Shown: positions 1-8,048 of the stretch, in pieces
Position numbering within the stretch: position 1 is the stretch's first letter
Layout: every line of letters begins with the position of its first letter
From: Litorimonas sp039975855
GTDB taxonomy: Bacteria > Pseudomonadota > Alphaproteobacteria > Caulobacterales > Maricaulaceae
Direction of reading: 5' to 3'
Assembly (NCBI GenBank): GCA_039975855.1
Contig: JBDWGH010000005.1
Coordinates: forward strand, 248,001-312,000
Length of the DNA: 64,000 nt
Made by a program: the position numbers and the translations under genes
Notes under the pieces: model-generated
What the model was told of the DNA's origin: nothing
The model's input: the letters and a program-made list of their open reading frames with translations, nothing else
The model's database searches: none

Positions 1-1350
1 CTTTCAGCGTCAGGTCTGGAAGACTCGGACATGGATATCGGCGGAAGTGGCCGCGTATTGGAGCGCCGCAGAGATAGCGTGCTACGTCAACTGACAATCC
101 TACGCGGATCGCTAAAAGCGCTTCCGCCCGGCTTGCCGCGATTGACCGCGGGATGCGCACTCGCTCTAGGCGGCGCGCGCATGACTGACGGAAAAAATCA
201 ATTTCTGGAGCGGGGGCTGGACCTTTTGGATGTTGAGCTGCCGTTACAAATTTTGCCGGATGGAGGGCACATCAGTCGCTCGCCGGAAAGCAGCGCGGCA
301 GCGCTGCGAGAACTCCTGACACTGGATTTACTGCTGGCGGAACGCGGATTGGAAGGCTCTCGCGAATTATCCCGGGCAATTGACCGCCTCGCGCCAATGG
401 TCGCCTTTTTTAGACGTTCAGGCGGCGAGCTTGCACCGTTTCACGGTGGCGGTGAAATCGACAGTGCAGATATTGCAGAACTACTCCGCGCGGCGCCTGG
501 GGAACCGAAAGCCTTTGGATATGGTCCGCATGTTGGATTTCAACGCCTGGAGGCGAATGAGACAGTCGCGCTTGTTGACACAGGAGAGGCGCCGCCTCGT
601 CCCTTTGACACACGGACCCATTTGGCACCTTTGGCCTTGGATTTATCTACCGCTGAAGGCCCGATGATTACGAGCTGCGGGTTTAATTCGGAGCAACCTG
701 AAAACTGGGCGCGTCCAATTCGCGCTGCTGCGGCGCATTCAACTTTGGTGTTAGATGACCGCTCACCGGGACGTTTACTAACAAGTGATTGGAAGCGCCG
801 TGCGGTTGGAGACGCCGTTGAGCGTGTTGCGGGACCTGTGAAAGCCACGCGAAAAGAGCAAGACAGCGGTATTTGGCTGGAAAGTCATCATGAGGGTTAT
901 CTTGGTGATTATGGCCTTAGTCATCGACGGCGTTTGTTCATGCCAAGTGACGGTCATGATGTGCGCGGCGAGGACAGTTTGTTTGCTCCCATGGGGTCTA
1001 TCCCTATTCGCCGCGACCAAGTTCCATTTGCCATTCGGTTCCATATTCATCCCAAGGTCCGCGTTAGTCTTTCACAAGATAAATCTTCGGCGCTGCTCGT
1101 CGTTGATGGTAAGGCTGGCTGGCGTTTTCGCACGGATGGCGGTCAAGTGGCGTTAGAAGATTCTGTTTATCTAGCGACCGGATCTGCGCCAGTTAAAACC
1201 CAACAGCTTGTTATTTACGGAGAAGCGTTTTGCGATAGTGACGGTGAAAGCCGTTCTAATCGCGTGCGCTGGTCATTCCGCAAATTAAAGCCCGCGGAAG
1301 ATAAACCCCGTAGCAAACCCACGCAATCTGACATAGAGTCGGTGACATGA
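1..1350 (+). CDS. Heparinase II/III-like protein, 3' part (5' end outside window)
   Basis: The frame is open from base 1, so the gene starts upstream and about 449 codons are visible. The C-terminal half resembles the beta-sandwich of the heparinase II/III-like family (polysaccharide lyase fold), with the typical stretch HSTLVLDD about 240 residues after the first in-window ATG (base 31), preceded by a region rich in Gly, Arg and His. Related alphaproteobacterial genes often sit before purH. The substrate cannot be read from sequence, and cell-envelope polysaccharide turnover is an inference. The stop overlaps the next start (ATGA at 1347-1350), so the two genes are probably translationally coupled. 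Confidence 0.75.
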   Translation, partial: LSASGLEDSDMDIGGSGRVLERRRDSVLRQLTILRGSLKALPPGLPRLTAGCALALGGARMTDGKNQFLERGLDLLDVELPLQILPDGGHISRSPESSAAALRELLTLDLLLAERGLEGSRELSRAIDRLAPMVAFFRRSGGELAPFHGGGEIDSADIAELLRAAPGEPKAFGYGPHVGFQRLEANETVALVDTGEAPPRPFDTRTHLAPLALDLSTAEGPMITSCGFNSEQPENWARPIRAAAAHSTLVLDDRSPGRLLTSDWKRRAVGDAVERVAGPVKATRKEQDSGIWLESHHEGYLGDYGLSHRRRLFMPSDGHDVRGEDSLFAPMGSIPIRRDQVPFAIRFHIHPKVRVSLSQDKSSALLVVDGKAGWRFRTDGGQVALEDSVYLATGSAPVKTQQLVIYGEAFCDSDGESRSNRVRWSFRKLKPAEDKPRSKPTQSDIESVT

Positions 1351-3362
1351 CCAAGGCGACCCGCTCTACATTTAAAATGCGCCGAAGCTTCCGCCTTATC
1401 GGGATGGATGTGCTGTTTGCGCTCGCCTCGATGATGATGGTCATCCGCTGGCGTTACGATTTTTTGAACGAGACGTTACGCGGAAATATTGATCACAAAG
1501 CAGCTTATATCGCTGCTGCCGCGACATTAATTATCTGGGTTTTATTGCGTCAAGATCGCGCGATTTGGCGCTTTACAACATTGGATGATTTCAAAAGGAT
1601 TAGTGCTGGTATCGTGGCTGTGGCGCTTGCCGTTCCCTTGGTTCTATATTTCTTCTTTGATCGCGGCGCGAATTTCCCCCGCTCGGCTCCCCCGCTTTTT
1701 GCGGCTATGTTCTTTGGATTGATTATTGTTTCGCGCCTGACGGCCATGCTTTTGCAGAACGGTGACTTTCGCGCTTTATTCCGAACCCGGTCAACCTATG
1801 GGCAGGACGCATTATTAATTGGCCCTGCGCCGCATCTTTATAATTACCTGATGGACCGTGCGAGGAAAGGCGGGGCCGGAACAAACCAACATATGGGCTT
1901 TAACCCCGTCGGTCTGATCGAAACTTCAGGCCTGTATGAAGGCCGTACGATCCGCTCCGTACCCGTGTTAGGCGGTCCTGATAATCTGAGAGAGATTTAT
2001 TTGAAAACGACAGGGCGGCAGGACAAGCCGCTCCAGATTATTGCGGTTGATCCCTCGCCGGACCGGCGCGTAACGGCCAATCTAGTTAAGGTCGCGGCGG
2101 AACTTGGTGCGCCGCTCTCTCGCCGCTCCAACGACCCGACCCAAGGGCTCTCCACATTTGAAGCGGCTGACTTAATCGGACGCGAAATGCGTATCTTGGA
2201 CCTTGCCCCGGTGCAGGACATGTTTGCGGGACGCCGTGTATTAGTAACGGGTGCGGGCGGCTCAATCGGATCTGAACTGTCCAAACAAATTGCGCGGCTT
2301 AACCCATCCAAACTTATCCTCGTCGATCACTCGGAGTTCCATCTTTACAACCTCGAAAAAGCGATGGCGCCTTTCCAAAAATATGACGGGTCCAGATGTT
2401 GGAAGACATTTATCGGCGATATTCGAAATGCCCCGCGCATGCGCGAAATCTTCGCAGTAGAGCGCCCCGAAATTGTTCTTCATGCTGCGGCGCTCAAACA
2501 TGTGCCTTTGGGCCAGAAAAACCCGCTGGAAGTTCTGCGGACCAATGTCATGGGAACCTCCAATGTTTTGGATATGTGCGAAACCTATGATGTTGAGCAT
2601 TTCATTCTGATTTCCACTGACAAAGCCGTTGCGCCCGTAAATATGATGGGAGCCTCAAAGCGTGTCGTCGAAATGATGACCTTGGCACGTCAGGCCGCAA
2701 CGCCTGGCTTACAGGCGTCTTGCGTGCGCTTTGGTAATGTTCTGGCGTCCAATGGATCGGTCGTGAACCTATTTGAGGAACAAATCGCCATGGGCGGTCC
2801 AGTGACCGTGACCCACCGCGAGGTCGACCGCTATTTCATGATGCTTGAAGAGGCAGCCGCACTTGTCTTGCAATCCGCCGCATTAGGCGCGAAGCGCCGC
2901 GAGAATTCAGACACCGGCCACGATGAATCTGGTTGCATCTACGTGCTCGAAATGGGCGAGCCTGTGAATATTGGCCGCCTCGCGCGTCAGCTAATCCGTC
3001 TGCGCGGCAAGGTGCCGGATGTAGACATTGAAGTCCGGTATACAGGTTTGCGCCCTGGCGAAAAACTCACCGAAGTTCTATCTTATGAGGACGAAGACCT
3101 TGCGCCGACGGGTGTTGGCGGCATCCAGCTTTATAACCGCGCCGTGCTTGATCCGGCCTCCGTGCTGAACCGAACGAAATCTCTGATTAAGGCATTGAAT
3201 ACCCGCGACCGGGCAGAGGTTCGCAAAGTTATTGCGCAGCTTGTTCCAGGTTATGATCCAGCCAATGTGTTGGATGAACCCGAACTCGCGATTGTTGCGA
3301 ATATCGCCGATGTGGATGACGTCGCCAATGATGTGGAAGACGAGACAGGAACTGACGGCTAG
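1347..3362 (+). CDS. Membrane-bound nucleotide-sugar 4,6-dehydratase (FlaA1/WbpM/CapD family)
   Basis: 671 aa, the full length of the large membrane form of this family. About four hydrophobic segments lie in residues 15-150. A CoA-binding-like middle domain follows, then a Rossmann SDR domain starting with VTGAGGSIGSE near residue 298. The active-site Tyr of ordinary SDRs is replaced by Met in M434-x3-K438 (MGASK), the Ser-Met-Lys arrangement known for WbpM-type enzymes. Such enzymes convert a UDP-GlcNAc-type sugar to a 4-keto-6-deoxy sugar for surface polysaccharide or glycan synthesis at the inner membrane. It overlaps the upstream heparinase-like gene by 4 bp, suggesting joint expression. 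The acidic C-terminal tail is probably disordered. Confidence 0.88.
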   Translation: MTKATRSTFKMRRSFRLIGMDVLFALASMMMVIRWRYDFLNETLRGNIDHKAAYIAAAATLIIWVLLRQDRAIWRFTTLDDFKRISAGIVAVALAVPLVLYFFFDRGANFPRSAPPLFAAMFFGLIIVSRLTAMLLQNGDFRALFRTRSTYGQDALLIGPAPHLYNYLMDRARKGGAGTNQHMGFNPVGLIETSGLYEGRTIRSVPVLGGPDNLREIYLKTTGRQDKPLQIIAVDPSPDRRVTANLVKVAAELGAPLSRRSNDPTQGLSTFEAADLIGREMRILDLAPVQDMFAGRRVLVTGAGGSIGSELSKQIARLNPSKLILVDHSEFHLYNLEKAMAPFQKYDGSRCWKTFIGDIRNAPRMREIFAVERPEIVLHAAALKHVPLGQKNPLEVLRTNVMGTSNVLDMCETYDVEHFILISTDKAVAPVNMMGASKRVVEMMTLARQAATPGLQASCVRFGNVLASNGSVVNLFEEQIAMGGPVTVTHREVDRYFMMLEEAAALVLQSAALGAKRRENSDTGHDESGCIYVLEMGEPVNIGRLARQLIRLRGKVPDVDIEVRYTGLRPGEKLTEVLSYEDEDLAPTGVGGIQLYNRAVLDPASVLNRTKSLIKALNTRDRAEVRKVIAQLVPGYDPANVLDEPELAIVANIADVDDVANDVEDETGTDG

Positions 3363-3440
3363 CGCACTTCTTTTGTGAGTAAATATACAATCGAAAATAT
3401 ACGCGCAGTGGAAACGCTTTTTACGTCGTGATAGGGCGCA

Positions 3441-3454
3441 GGTGAATTTTCACC
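3441..3454 (+). promoter_or_regulatory. Small perfect hairpin in the purH leader
   Basis: GGTGAATTTTCACC is self-complementary and lies 37 bases before the purH start, in the 128-bp gap after the dehydratase gene. No T-run follows, so it does not look like a terminator. It could be an operator or a leader hairpin; no known purine element was recognised. Confidence 0.25.
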
Positions 3455-3490
3455 ATCCGTCTTCTAAGACCTTATAGGGACTCGCTCGCC

Positions 3491-5122
3491 ATGCCCGCAC
3501 CAAATCCAGACCTACCCGCATTTGATCCCGCGCGCCTTGCGCCGGTTAAGCGCGCTCTGATTTCTGTTTCTGATAAATCTCGTCTGATCGATCAAGCTAA
3601 AGCCTTACACGAACGCGGCGTTAAGCTCGTCTCTACAGGCGGAACACACCGGGCAATCGCAGCGGCAGGTATCCCCGTGAAAGACGTCAGCGAGCTTACC
3701 CATTTCCCAGAAATGATGGATGGCCGTGTGAAAACTCTGCATCCAATGGTGCATGGCGGCTTGCTCGGCGACCGTGACCTCGCCTCGCACAAAGATGCCA
3801 TGCATGACCACGGTATTCTTTCCATCGACCTGTTGATCGTCAATCTTTATCCGTTCGAACAAGCCGTCGCTGGCGGCGGTAGTTATGAAATGTGCGTCGA
3901 AAATATCGACATTGGCGGACCAGCCATGATCCGCGCTGCGGCGAAAAATCACGCTCATGTTGCCGTGTGTACGGACGCTGATGATGTTGATGCTGTGCTG
4001 GCTGATATGGATGCAAATGACGGACAAACATCCGGCACGCTTCGACGCGCGCTTGCTGGTAAAACCTACGCCCGCTCCGCCGCCTATGATGCAGCGATCG
4101 CGAATTACTTTGCTGATATTGTTGACGGCACACCGTCTTATCGGGCGCAAGGCGGGTCGTTAAAGCAAGAGCTCCGCTATGGCGAAAACCCACACCAAAC
4201 GGCAGCCTTTTATTCCGATGGCTCTAATCGCCCAGGTGTTTCAACCGCAGACCAACTCCAAGGCAAAGCGCTGTCTTACAACAACATCAACGATACTGAC
4301 GCAGCCTATGAACTCGTCGCTGAATTTGGCGACAATGCACAAGGCGCAAAACCTGCCGTCGCGATCATCAAACATGCCAATCCATGCGGCGTGGCGGTCG
4401 CAGATGATTTCATCACCGCTTATAAAAACGCGCTGGCCTGTGACCCTGTCTCGGCCTTTGGCGGCATTGTCGCGCTGAACGGAAATCTCGATGCAGCGAC
4501 AGCCAAAGAGATCGTCAAAGTCTTCACAGAAGTTGTCATTGCACCTTCCGCCGATGAAGACGCGGTCGCCGTGTTCAAGAAAAAGAAAAACCTACGCCTA
4601 TTAATTGCTGGCGGATTGCCAGATGTAAACGCGCCCTCTCTCACCCAGCGCAATGTCGCTGGCGGCATTTTGGTCCAGAACCGCGATAATGGGTCGGTGG
4701 CCGATGAAGACCTCAAAGTCGTCACAAAGCGCGCCCCAACAGACGCGGAAATGGCAGATCTGCGCATGGCTTGGAAAGTCGCGAAACACGTCAAATCCAA
4801 CGCGATCATCTATGTTAAAGACGGTGCAACGGCCGGTATTGGCGCTGGCCAGATGAGCCGGATTGACTCCGCGCGCATCGCCGCGCGCAAAGCCGAAGAC
4901 GCACAGTCTGCCGCTGGATGGGACACACCCAAAACACAAGGCTGCGCCTGTGCTTCCGACGCCTTCTTCCCATTTGCGGATGGCATGCTCGCCGCCGCCT
5001 CAGCTGGCGCCAGCTGCGTCATCCAACCCGGCGGTTCTATCCGTGACGAGGAAGTGATCGCCGCTGCGGACGAGCAAGGCCTCGCCATGGTGTTCACAGG
5101 GATGCGGCATTTTAGGCATTAG
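3491..5122 (+). CDS. purH: Bifunctional AICAR formyltransferase/IMP cyclohydrolase
   Basis: 543 aa, the usual length. It catalyses the last two steps of IMP synthesis in the cytosol. The N-terminal MGS-like cyclohydrolase domain (residues about 15-150) carries RALISVSDKS and STGGT. The formyltransferase domain has the K294-H295 pair in KHANPCG, and later KHVKSNAI and the GIGAGQMSR loop. The C-terminus MVFTGMRHFRH is the family hallmark. The chosen ATG has an AGGGA Shine-Dalgarno about 11 nt upstream. A 128-bp gap separates it from the dehydratase gene, so it may have its own promoter. Confidence 0.98.
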   Translation: MPAPNPDLPAFDPARLAPVKRALISVSDKSRLIDQAKALHERGVKLVSTGGTHRAIAAAGIPVKDVSELTHFPEMMDGRVKTLHPMVHGGLLGDRDLASHKDAMHDHGILSIDLLIVNLYPFEQAVAGGGSYEMCVENIDIGGPAMIRAAAKNHAHVAVCTDADDVDAVLADMDANDGQTSGTLRRALAGKTYARSAAYDAAIANYFADIVDGTPSYRAQGGSLKQELRYGENPHQTAAFYSDGSNRPGVSTADQLQGKALSYNNINDTDAAYELVAEFGDNAQGAKPAVAIIKHANPCGVAVADDFITAYKNALACDPVSAFGGIVALNGNLDAATAKEIVKVFTEVVIAPSADEDAVAVFKKKKNLRLLIAGGLPDVNAPSLTQRNVAGGILVQNRDNGSVADEDLKVVTKRAPTDAEMADLRMAWKVAKHVKSNAIIYVKDGATAGIGAGQMSRIDSARIAARKAEDAQSAAGWDTPKTQGCACASDAFFPFADGMLAAASAGASCVIQPGGSIRDEEVIAAADEQGLAMVFTGMRHFRH

Positions 5123-5191
5123 AATTTTCCGGCACCTAAAGTCTGTTGGGGTAACAGTGGACGTTAGGTTTTATTCAATTTCATTACCTCG

Positions 5192-5557
5192 TTAAATCCA
5201 GTACATCAAAATTTTGGTTGCATAGAACGCTATTTCATATCCCAAATAAATACCCAGTAAGAAGGCTATTCCTAAGATAACTTTTTTTCCACCCAATTTG
5301 AATCCGAAAGTACTGAACAAATAAAACGGCACGCCAACAATTCCTATAAGCGCACATAGAACTTGGCTTCCCGTGTGGGGCGTAATGCTGTTTTCTTCGG
5401 CGTGTTTGCCGCACCATAAGTATAGCAAAAAGCCAACCAAAAGAGCGTGAGGTAAAAAATAATAATCTTGATAGTCAGGGAAAATGCTGTCTATTATTCC
5501 AGATGCCATAAAACTAATGAGTAAATACAAAAGTATCTTATGGGAATTTGATATCAA
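5192..5557 (-). CDS. Small multi-pass membrane protein, unknown
   Basis: 121 aa with about four hydrophobic segments: residues 8-28, 33-48, 64-86 and 93-119. Gly and aromatic residues are frequent, and only short charged loops separate the segments. I recognise no family. Base composition is clearly AT-richer than purH and the other neighbours, and the next gene (5679) shares this, which suggests acquired DNA or relaxed selection. It is divergent from the next gene, with 121 bp between the starts. Coding status rests on length and coherent hydrophobic segments only. Confidence 0.5.
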   Translation of the reverse strand: MISNSHKILLYLLISFMASGIIDSIFPDYQDYYFLPHALLVGFLLYLWCGKHAEENSITPHTGSQVLCALIGIVGVPFYLFSTFGFKLGGKKVILGIAFLLGIYLGYEIAFYATKILMYWI

Positions 5558-5678
5558 ATTCTGGTGCCTCCAAGTTTTGTTCGACCCAATTGATGGCTTC
5601 TTTGATATATCGATCCAAAGTGACTTAGGAGGCGATTTATTTGCTGATATTCAGTGATATTTTCACTATAGGCTAATT

Positions 5679-6200
5679 ATGAATTTCATCAAACAAAATA
5701 CATATCTATTGTCAATATTGGTCCTTATTGGTATGGGGTTAATACTGATTTTACTGCGCTCATTGGAGAGTAATTTATATGGAAGTGGTGTGTGCAATAA
5801 AGTTCAGGAAACCCGACTTGTTAAAAATAATGTCCAACCAATTGAATACAGTACTATTGGTGAATTATTGAATTCACAGGATAAAATACACGCTATTATA
5901 GAGGAAGCATCAACCTGGCCTTGCTTGCCTCATGGACATTGGTTTCGGATTGGTTTCGACCCATTTCATAAAGATGTCATAGTAAGAGGGGATATTCTCC
6001 AGCCATATAAGGAAAAGAATGAAACAATTTGGATACACATTCAGCACCAATACAAAGGCCTGAATGCAACAAATTTGGGAATAGATGTTACTGTATTCTT
6101 CAATGGTAAACCTGATCGAATATTCATTCCCTTTGAAGCGATTACCTGGTTCGACGACCCAACTTATGATTTTCTTTTGAAGCCTTACGCAAATGAATAG
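5679..6200 (+). CDS. Membrane-anchored orphan protein
   Basis: 173 aa with one N-terminal hydrophobic segment (residues 9-27, SILVLIGMGLILILLRS), then a soluble, probably extracytoplasmic domain with few Cys and many aromatic residues (for example WPCLPHGHWFRIGFDPFHKD). The second half contains VTVFFNGKPDRIFIPFEAITWFDD, reported here in words as a beta-rich stretch ending in an FDD motif. That phrase resembles SspB/ClpXP-adaptor-like proteins only superficially. No family is assigned. It is AT-rich like the divergent gene at 5192-5557. Confidence 0.55.
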   Translation: MNFIKQNTYLLSILVLIGMGLILILLRSLESNLYGSGVCNKVQETRLVKNNVQPIEYSTIGELLNSQDKIHAIIEEASTWPCLPHGHWFRIGFDPFHKDVIVRGDILQPYKEKNETIWIHIQHQYKGLNATNLGIDVTVFFNGKPDRIFIPFEAITWFDDPTYDFLLKPYANE

Positions 6201-6399
6201 CACTAGTATTCCTTATTGAGATTTCTAATGATCGCTTTGGTGACAAAGGTTAAATTCGATCCTGAAATTAGGCTTCACGAAAATTACATTATAAGGCGAT
6301 CTTTCAGTGCCTTACGGAAAATCCAAAAAACAATCCTCATTTTCCAGTGGATTTTGATCCTCACTCTAAAAATAATACATATCGCAAATTTCGTTATAT

Positions 6400-6420
6400 C
6401 CGAACGGCTTAGCCGTTCGG
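6400..6420. repeat. 9-bp perfect inverted repeat
   Basis: CCGAACGGC and its complement GCCGTTCGG flank a TTA loop. This is a very stable hairpin in an AT-rich background. No T-run follows directly. It may act with the next hairpin as a transcription end, or be an uptake- or REP-like element. Confidence 0.5.
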
Positions 6421-6428
6421 CGCTTCAT

Positions 6429-6454
6429 AAAAAAAGGCTCCCCAAACCTTTTTT
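6429..6454. terminator. Possible bidirectional terminator
   Basis: Seven A then GG, a 9-nt loop, then CC and six T. The A-run/T-run pairing gives a short hairpin with U-tails in both directions, 229 bases after the orphan gene at 5679-6200. It lies just downstream of the GC-rich inverted repeat at 6400-6420. Confidence 0.35.
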
Positions 6455-6489
6455 GGACATTTCGCGTCCTCACCTTCTATTTTATCCCG

Positions 6490-6960
6490 CATATTAAATG
6501 GGTTCTTTCAGACATGGGACAGGTGAGGCCTCGCTTGCTGGTTTGGAAGACGGCAGGGTTGAGCAGTTTGGTGTGAGAACCAAACCGGTGCCGGACCTTT
6601 TGCGCTGAGAGTTGACTGCTTTGTCTTAAACCGGGTCTTGTCCAATAAAACGGGCAGGTCTGACCGGAAGGCAAAACTGCAGGACCCCCAACCGGTGCAT
6701 CAACAACTGCTGCCGCGTGGTCACTCTCGCGTAAAACACTTTTTCTCTTTCGGTCCTCCGTCGCGGAGACCGACCACGCGGGCAGTCCTATTAGATAGGA
6801 AACCCAAGATCAGGCCGTCACTATGCTGAAACCAAAGTTTCAGCGCGGACGGTGACCTTTTCGCCTGCCTTCAATACAGGTTTTAGAAGGCCCGCCCCCC
6901 AACGATGTGGGACGTTATGGAAGCGGACCCCAGGCTATCAAGACAGCCCGACGGCAAGAT
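6490..6960. ncRNA. Candidate structured RNA of unknown class
   Basis: About 470 bp without a plausible gene, distinctly GC-richer than the AT-rich island before it. It is dense in hairpins: GTTTGGT/ACCAAAC (6566-6585); a 13-bp stem with one bulged G, 6710-6722 with 6772-6785, enclosing CGGTC/GACCG and TCCG/CGGA (6751-6772); TCCTAT/ATAGGA (6786-6800); GCTGAAAC/GTTTCAGC with CAAA loop (6825-6844), nested in CCGTC/GACGG (6815-6852); and GCCTTC/GAAGGC (6867-6891). I checked for signatures of RNase P RNA, SRP RNA and tmRNA and found none. Strand and ends are unknown. It could be a long untranslated leader or a decayed element instead. Confidence 0.4.
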
Positions 6961-7004
6961 AACAATAGGTGGGTGTTCGACAAGATGGCTTTACTAGAAC
7001 ACAA

Positions 7005-7023
7005 TGTTCGATAAAATCGAACA
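7005..7023. promoter_or_regulatory. LysR-type operator (autoregulatory site candidate)
   Basis: TGTTCGAT-AAA-ATCGAACA is a perfect 8-bp inverted repeat containing the T-N11-A pattern of LysR boxes. It ends 33 bases before the LysR start. A half-site TGTTCGA recurs at 6974-6980, 31 bp (about three turns) upstream, fitting the two-site layout of LysR-type promoters. Confidence 0.6.
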
Positions 7024-7056
7024 AGGGGTGAAATCGGATAGGAATAGGGATGGGAT

Positions 7057-7944
7057 ATGGATCGATTACGGAGGATGGAGATTTTTGTTTCCGTTGTCGA
7101 AGCAGGTCAGTTTACGCGGGCCGCTAATCGGCTTTCCTTATCTAAATCAACCGTTAGTCAGGCGGTTTCTGATTTGGAAACCTATCTGGGTCTGCAATTA
7201 TTTCATCGGGATTCTCGGTCGCTCCAGCTGACTGAATCTGGCGAAACCTATTTTTCTGAATGCCAACGGGTATTGTCTGAAATTAGTGCTCTGGAAGATC
7301 ATATTCGCGGAGAAAATCTGGGTATGACGGGCTTAATCCGTATCACCGCTCCTATGCTTTATGGCGTAATGATATTGGAGCCGCTGATCGTCAAATTCAT
7401 GAATCTCTATCCTGACATTTCTTTTGATCTGATGTGGATAGAAGCCCCTATCGATTTAGTCGCTGAAGGTGTTGATGTCGCGTTTCGATTGGGGAAGACA
7501 AATCCGAGCTCTCTTTTAACGCGTAAAATTGGATCCATGAGCATGGTTCTTTGCGCAACTCCCGAATATTTGGATAAGCACGGCGCGCCGCAATCTCTAT
7601 CGGATTTAAAGAACCATAATTGTTTGATATTTTCAGAAATTCCGGGTTGGTATTTCGAAAAGGACGGCATTGGATTTATTTTGCCCGTCAAGGGTCGGGT
7701 GCAAACTTCATGTGCCAATAGTTTGCGAAGCCTTGTTTCTAAGGGTGTTGGGATCGGATATTTCCCGAAATTTATCCTTCAAGACGGATTAGCTAATGGG
7801 ACGCTCAAGCCGGTCTTGCAGGAGGCTGTGAATATGAGTTTTGATGTAAACCTCATTCGTCCCGCGAATAAGCATCAGCCAGCTCGGATTAAAAAATTCA
7901 CCGAATTTATGGTTTCTAATTTGCAGGAAAAGTGGCCTGAATGA
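7057..7944 (+). CDS. LysR-family transcriptional regulator
   Basis: 295 aa, typical length. The N-terminal winged helix-turn-helix (residues 1-60) has the family pattern EAGQFTRAANRLSLSKSTVS and a linker helix. The effector domain (about 90-290) includes ITAPMLYG and DVAFRLG, the latter common in the large CrgA/DmlR-like subgroup of single-domain regulators. The target is not obvious: the upstream region holds no divergent gene, only the hairpin-rich stretch. The inverted repeat at 7005-7023 suggests autoregulation. The start is preceded by GGGATGGGAT, a weak Shine-Dalgarno. Confidence 0.95.
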   Translation: MDRLRRMEIFVSVVEAGQFTRAANRLSLSKSTVSQAVSDLETYLGLQLFHRDSRSLQLTESGETYFSECQRVLSEISALEDHIRGENLGMTGLIRITAPMLYGVMILEPLIVKFMNLYPDISFDLMWIEAPIDLVAEGVDVAFRLGKTNPSSLLTRKIGSMSMVLCATPEYLDKHGAPQSLSDLKNHNCLIFSEIPGWYFEKDGIGFILPVKGRVQTSCANSLRSLVSKGVGIGYFPKFILQDGLANGTLKPVLQEAVNMSFDVNLIRPANKHQPARIKKFTEFMVSNLQEKWPE

Positions 7945-7947
7945 AGA

Positions 7948-7972
7948 CGGCTAAAAACCCAATTGTTAGCCG
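7948..7972 (+). other. Hairpin after the LysR gene
   Basis: CGGCTAA pairs with TTAGCCG around an 11-nt loop, just after the LysR stop. No strong T-run follows. It may protect the 3' end or help termination together with the next hairpin. Confidence 0.35.
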
Positions 7973-7977
7973 CGCAT

Positions 7978-8010
7978 AAAAAAGCCCCCCGGCGTATATC
8001 CGAGGGGCTT
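7978..8010 (-). terminator. Rho-independent terminator for the barrel gene
   Basis: On the minus strand an AAGCCCC-type stem (8004-8010 with 7982-7988, extended by CCG/CGG pairs) is followed by six T (7978-7983). It lies 39 bases past the stop of the gene at 8049-9512. Confidence 0.85.
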
Positions 8011-8048
8011 GAATTAACTAAAAGCACGATGTGCTTTAGGTATCGACC

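Larger units (their letters stand above)
6201..6480. other. AT-rich intergenic stretch with two hairpins
   Basis: There is no convincing gene here. A 93-codon frame at 6216-6497 runs through both hairpins described separately and has no family features, so I do not call it. The stretch ends the AT-rich segment that begins after purH; composition rises sharply from about 6480. Confidence 0.4.

Noticed and set aside
3605..4150. 181-codon minus-strand frame inside purH
   Set aside because: It is a shadow of purH with irregular composition.
6216..6497. 93-codon frame after the AT-rich orphan gene
   Set aside because: It runs through two strong hairpins and has no family or start support.
6490..6960. 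RNase P RNA, SRP (4.5S) RNA or tmRNA
   Set aside because: The conserved cores (for example GAGGAAAGTCC of RNase P, the SRP tip loop, or the tRNA-like T-loop of tmRNA) were not found on either strand. The segment stays an unknown candidate.
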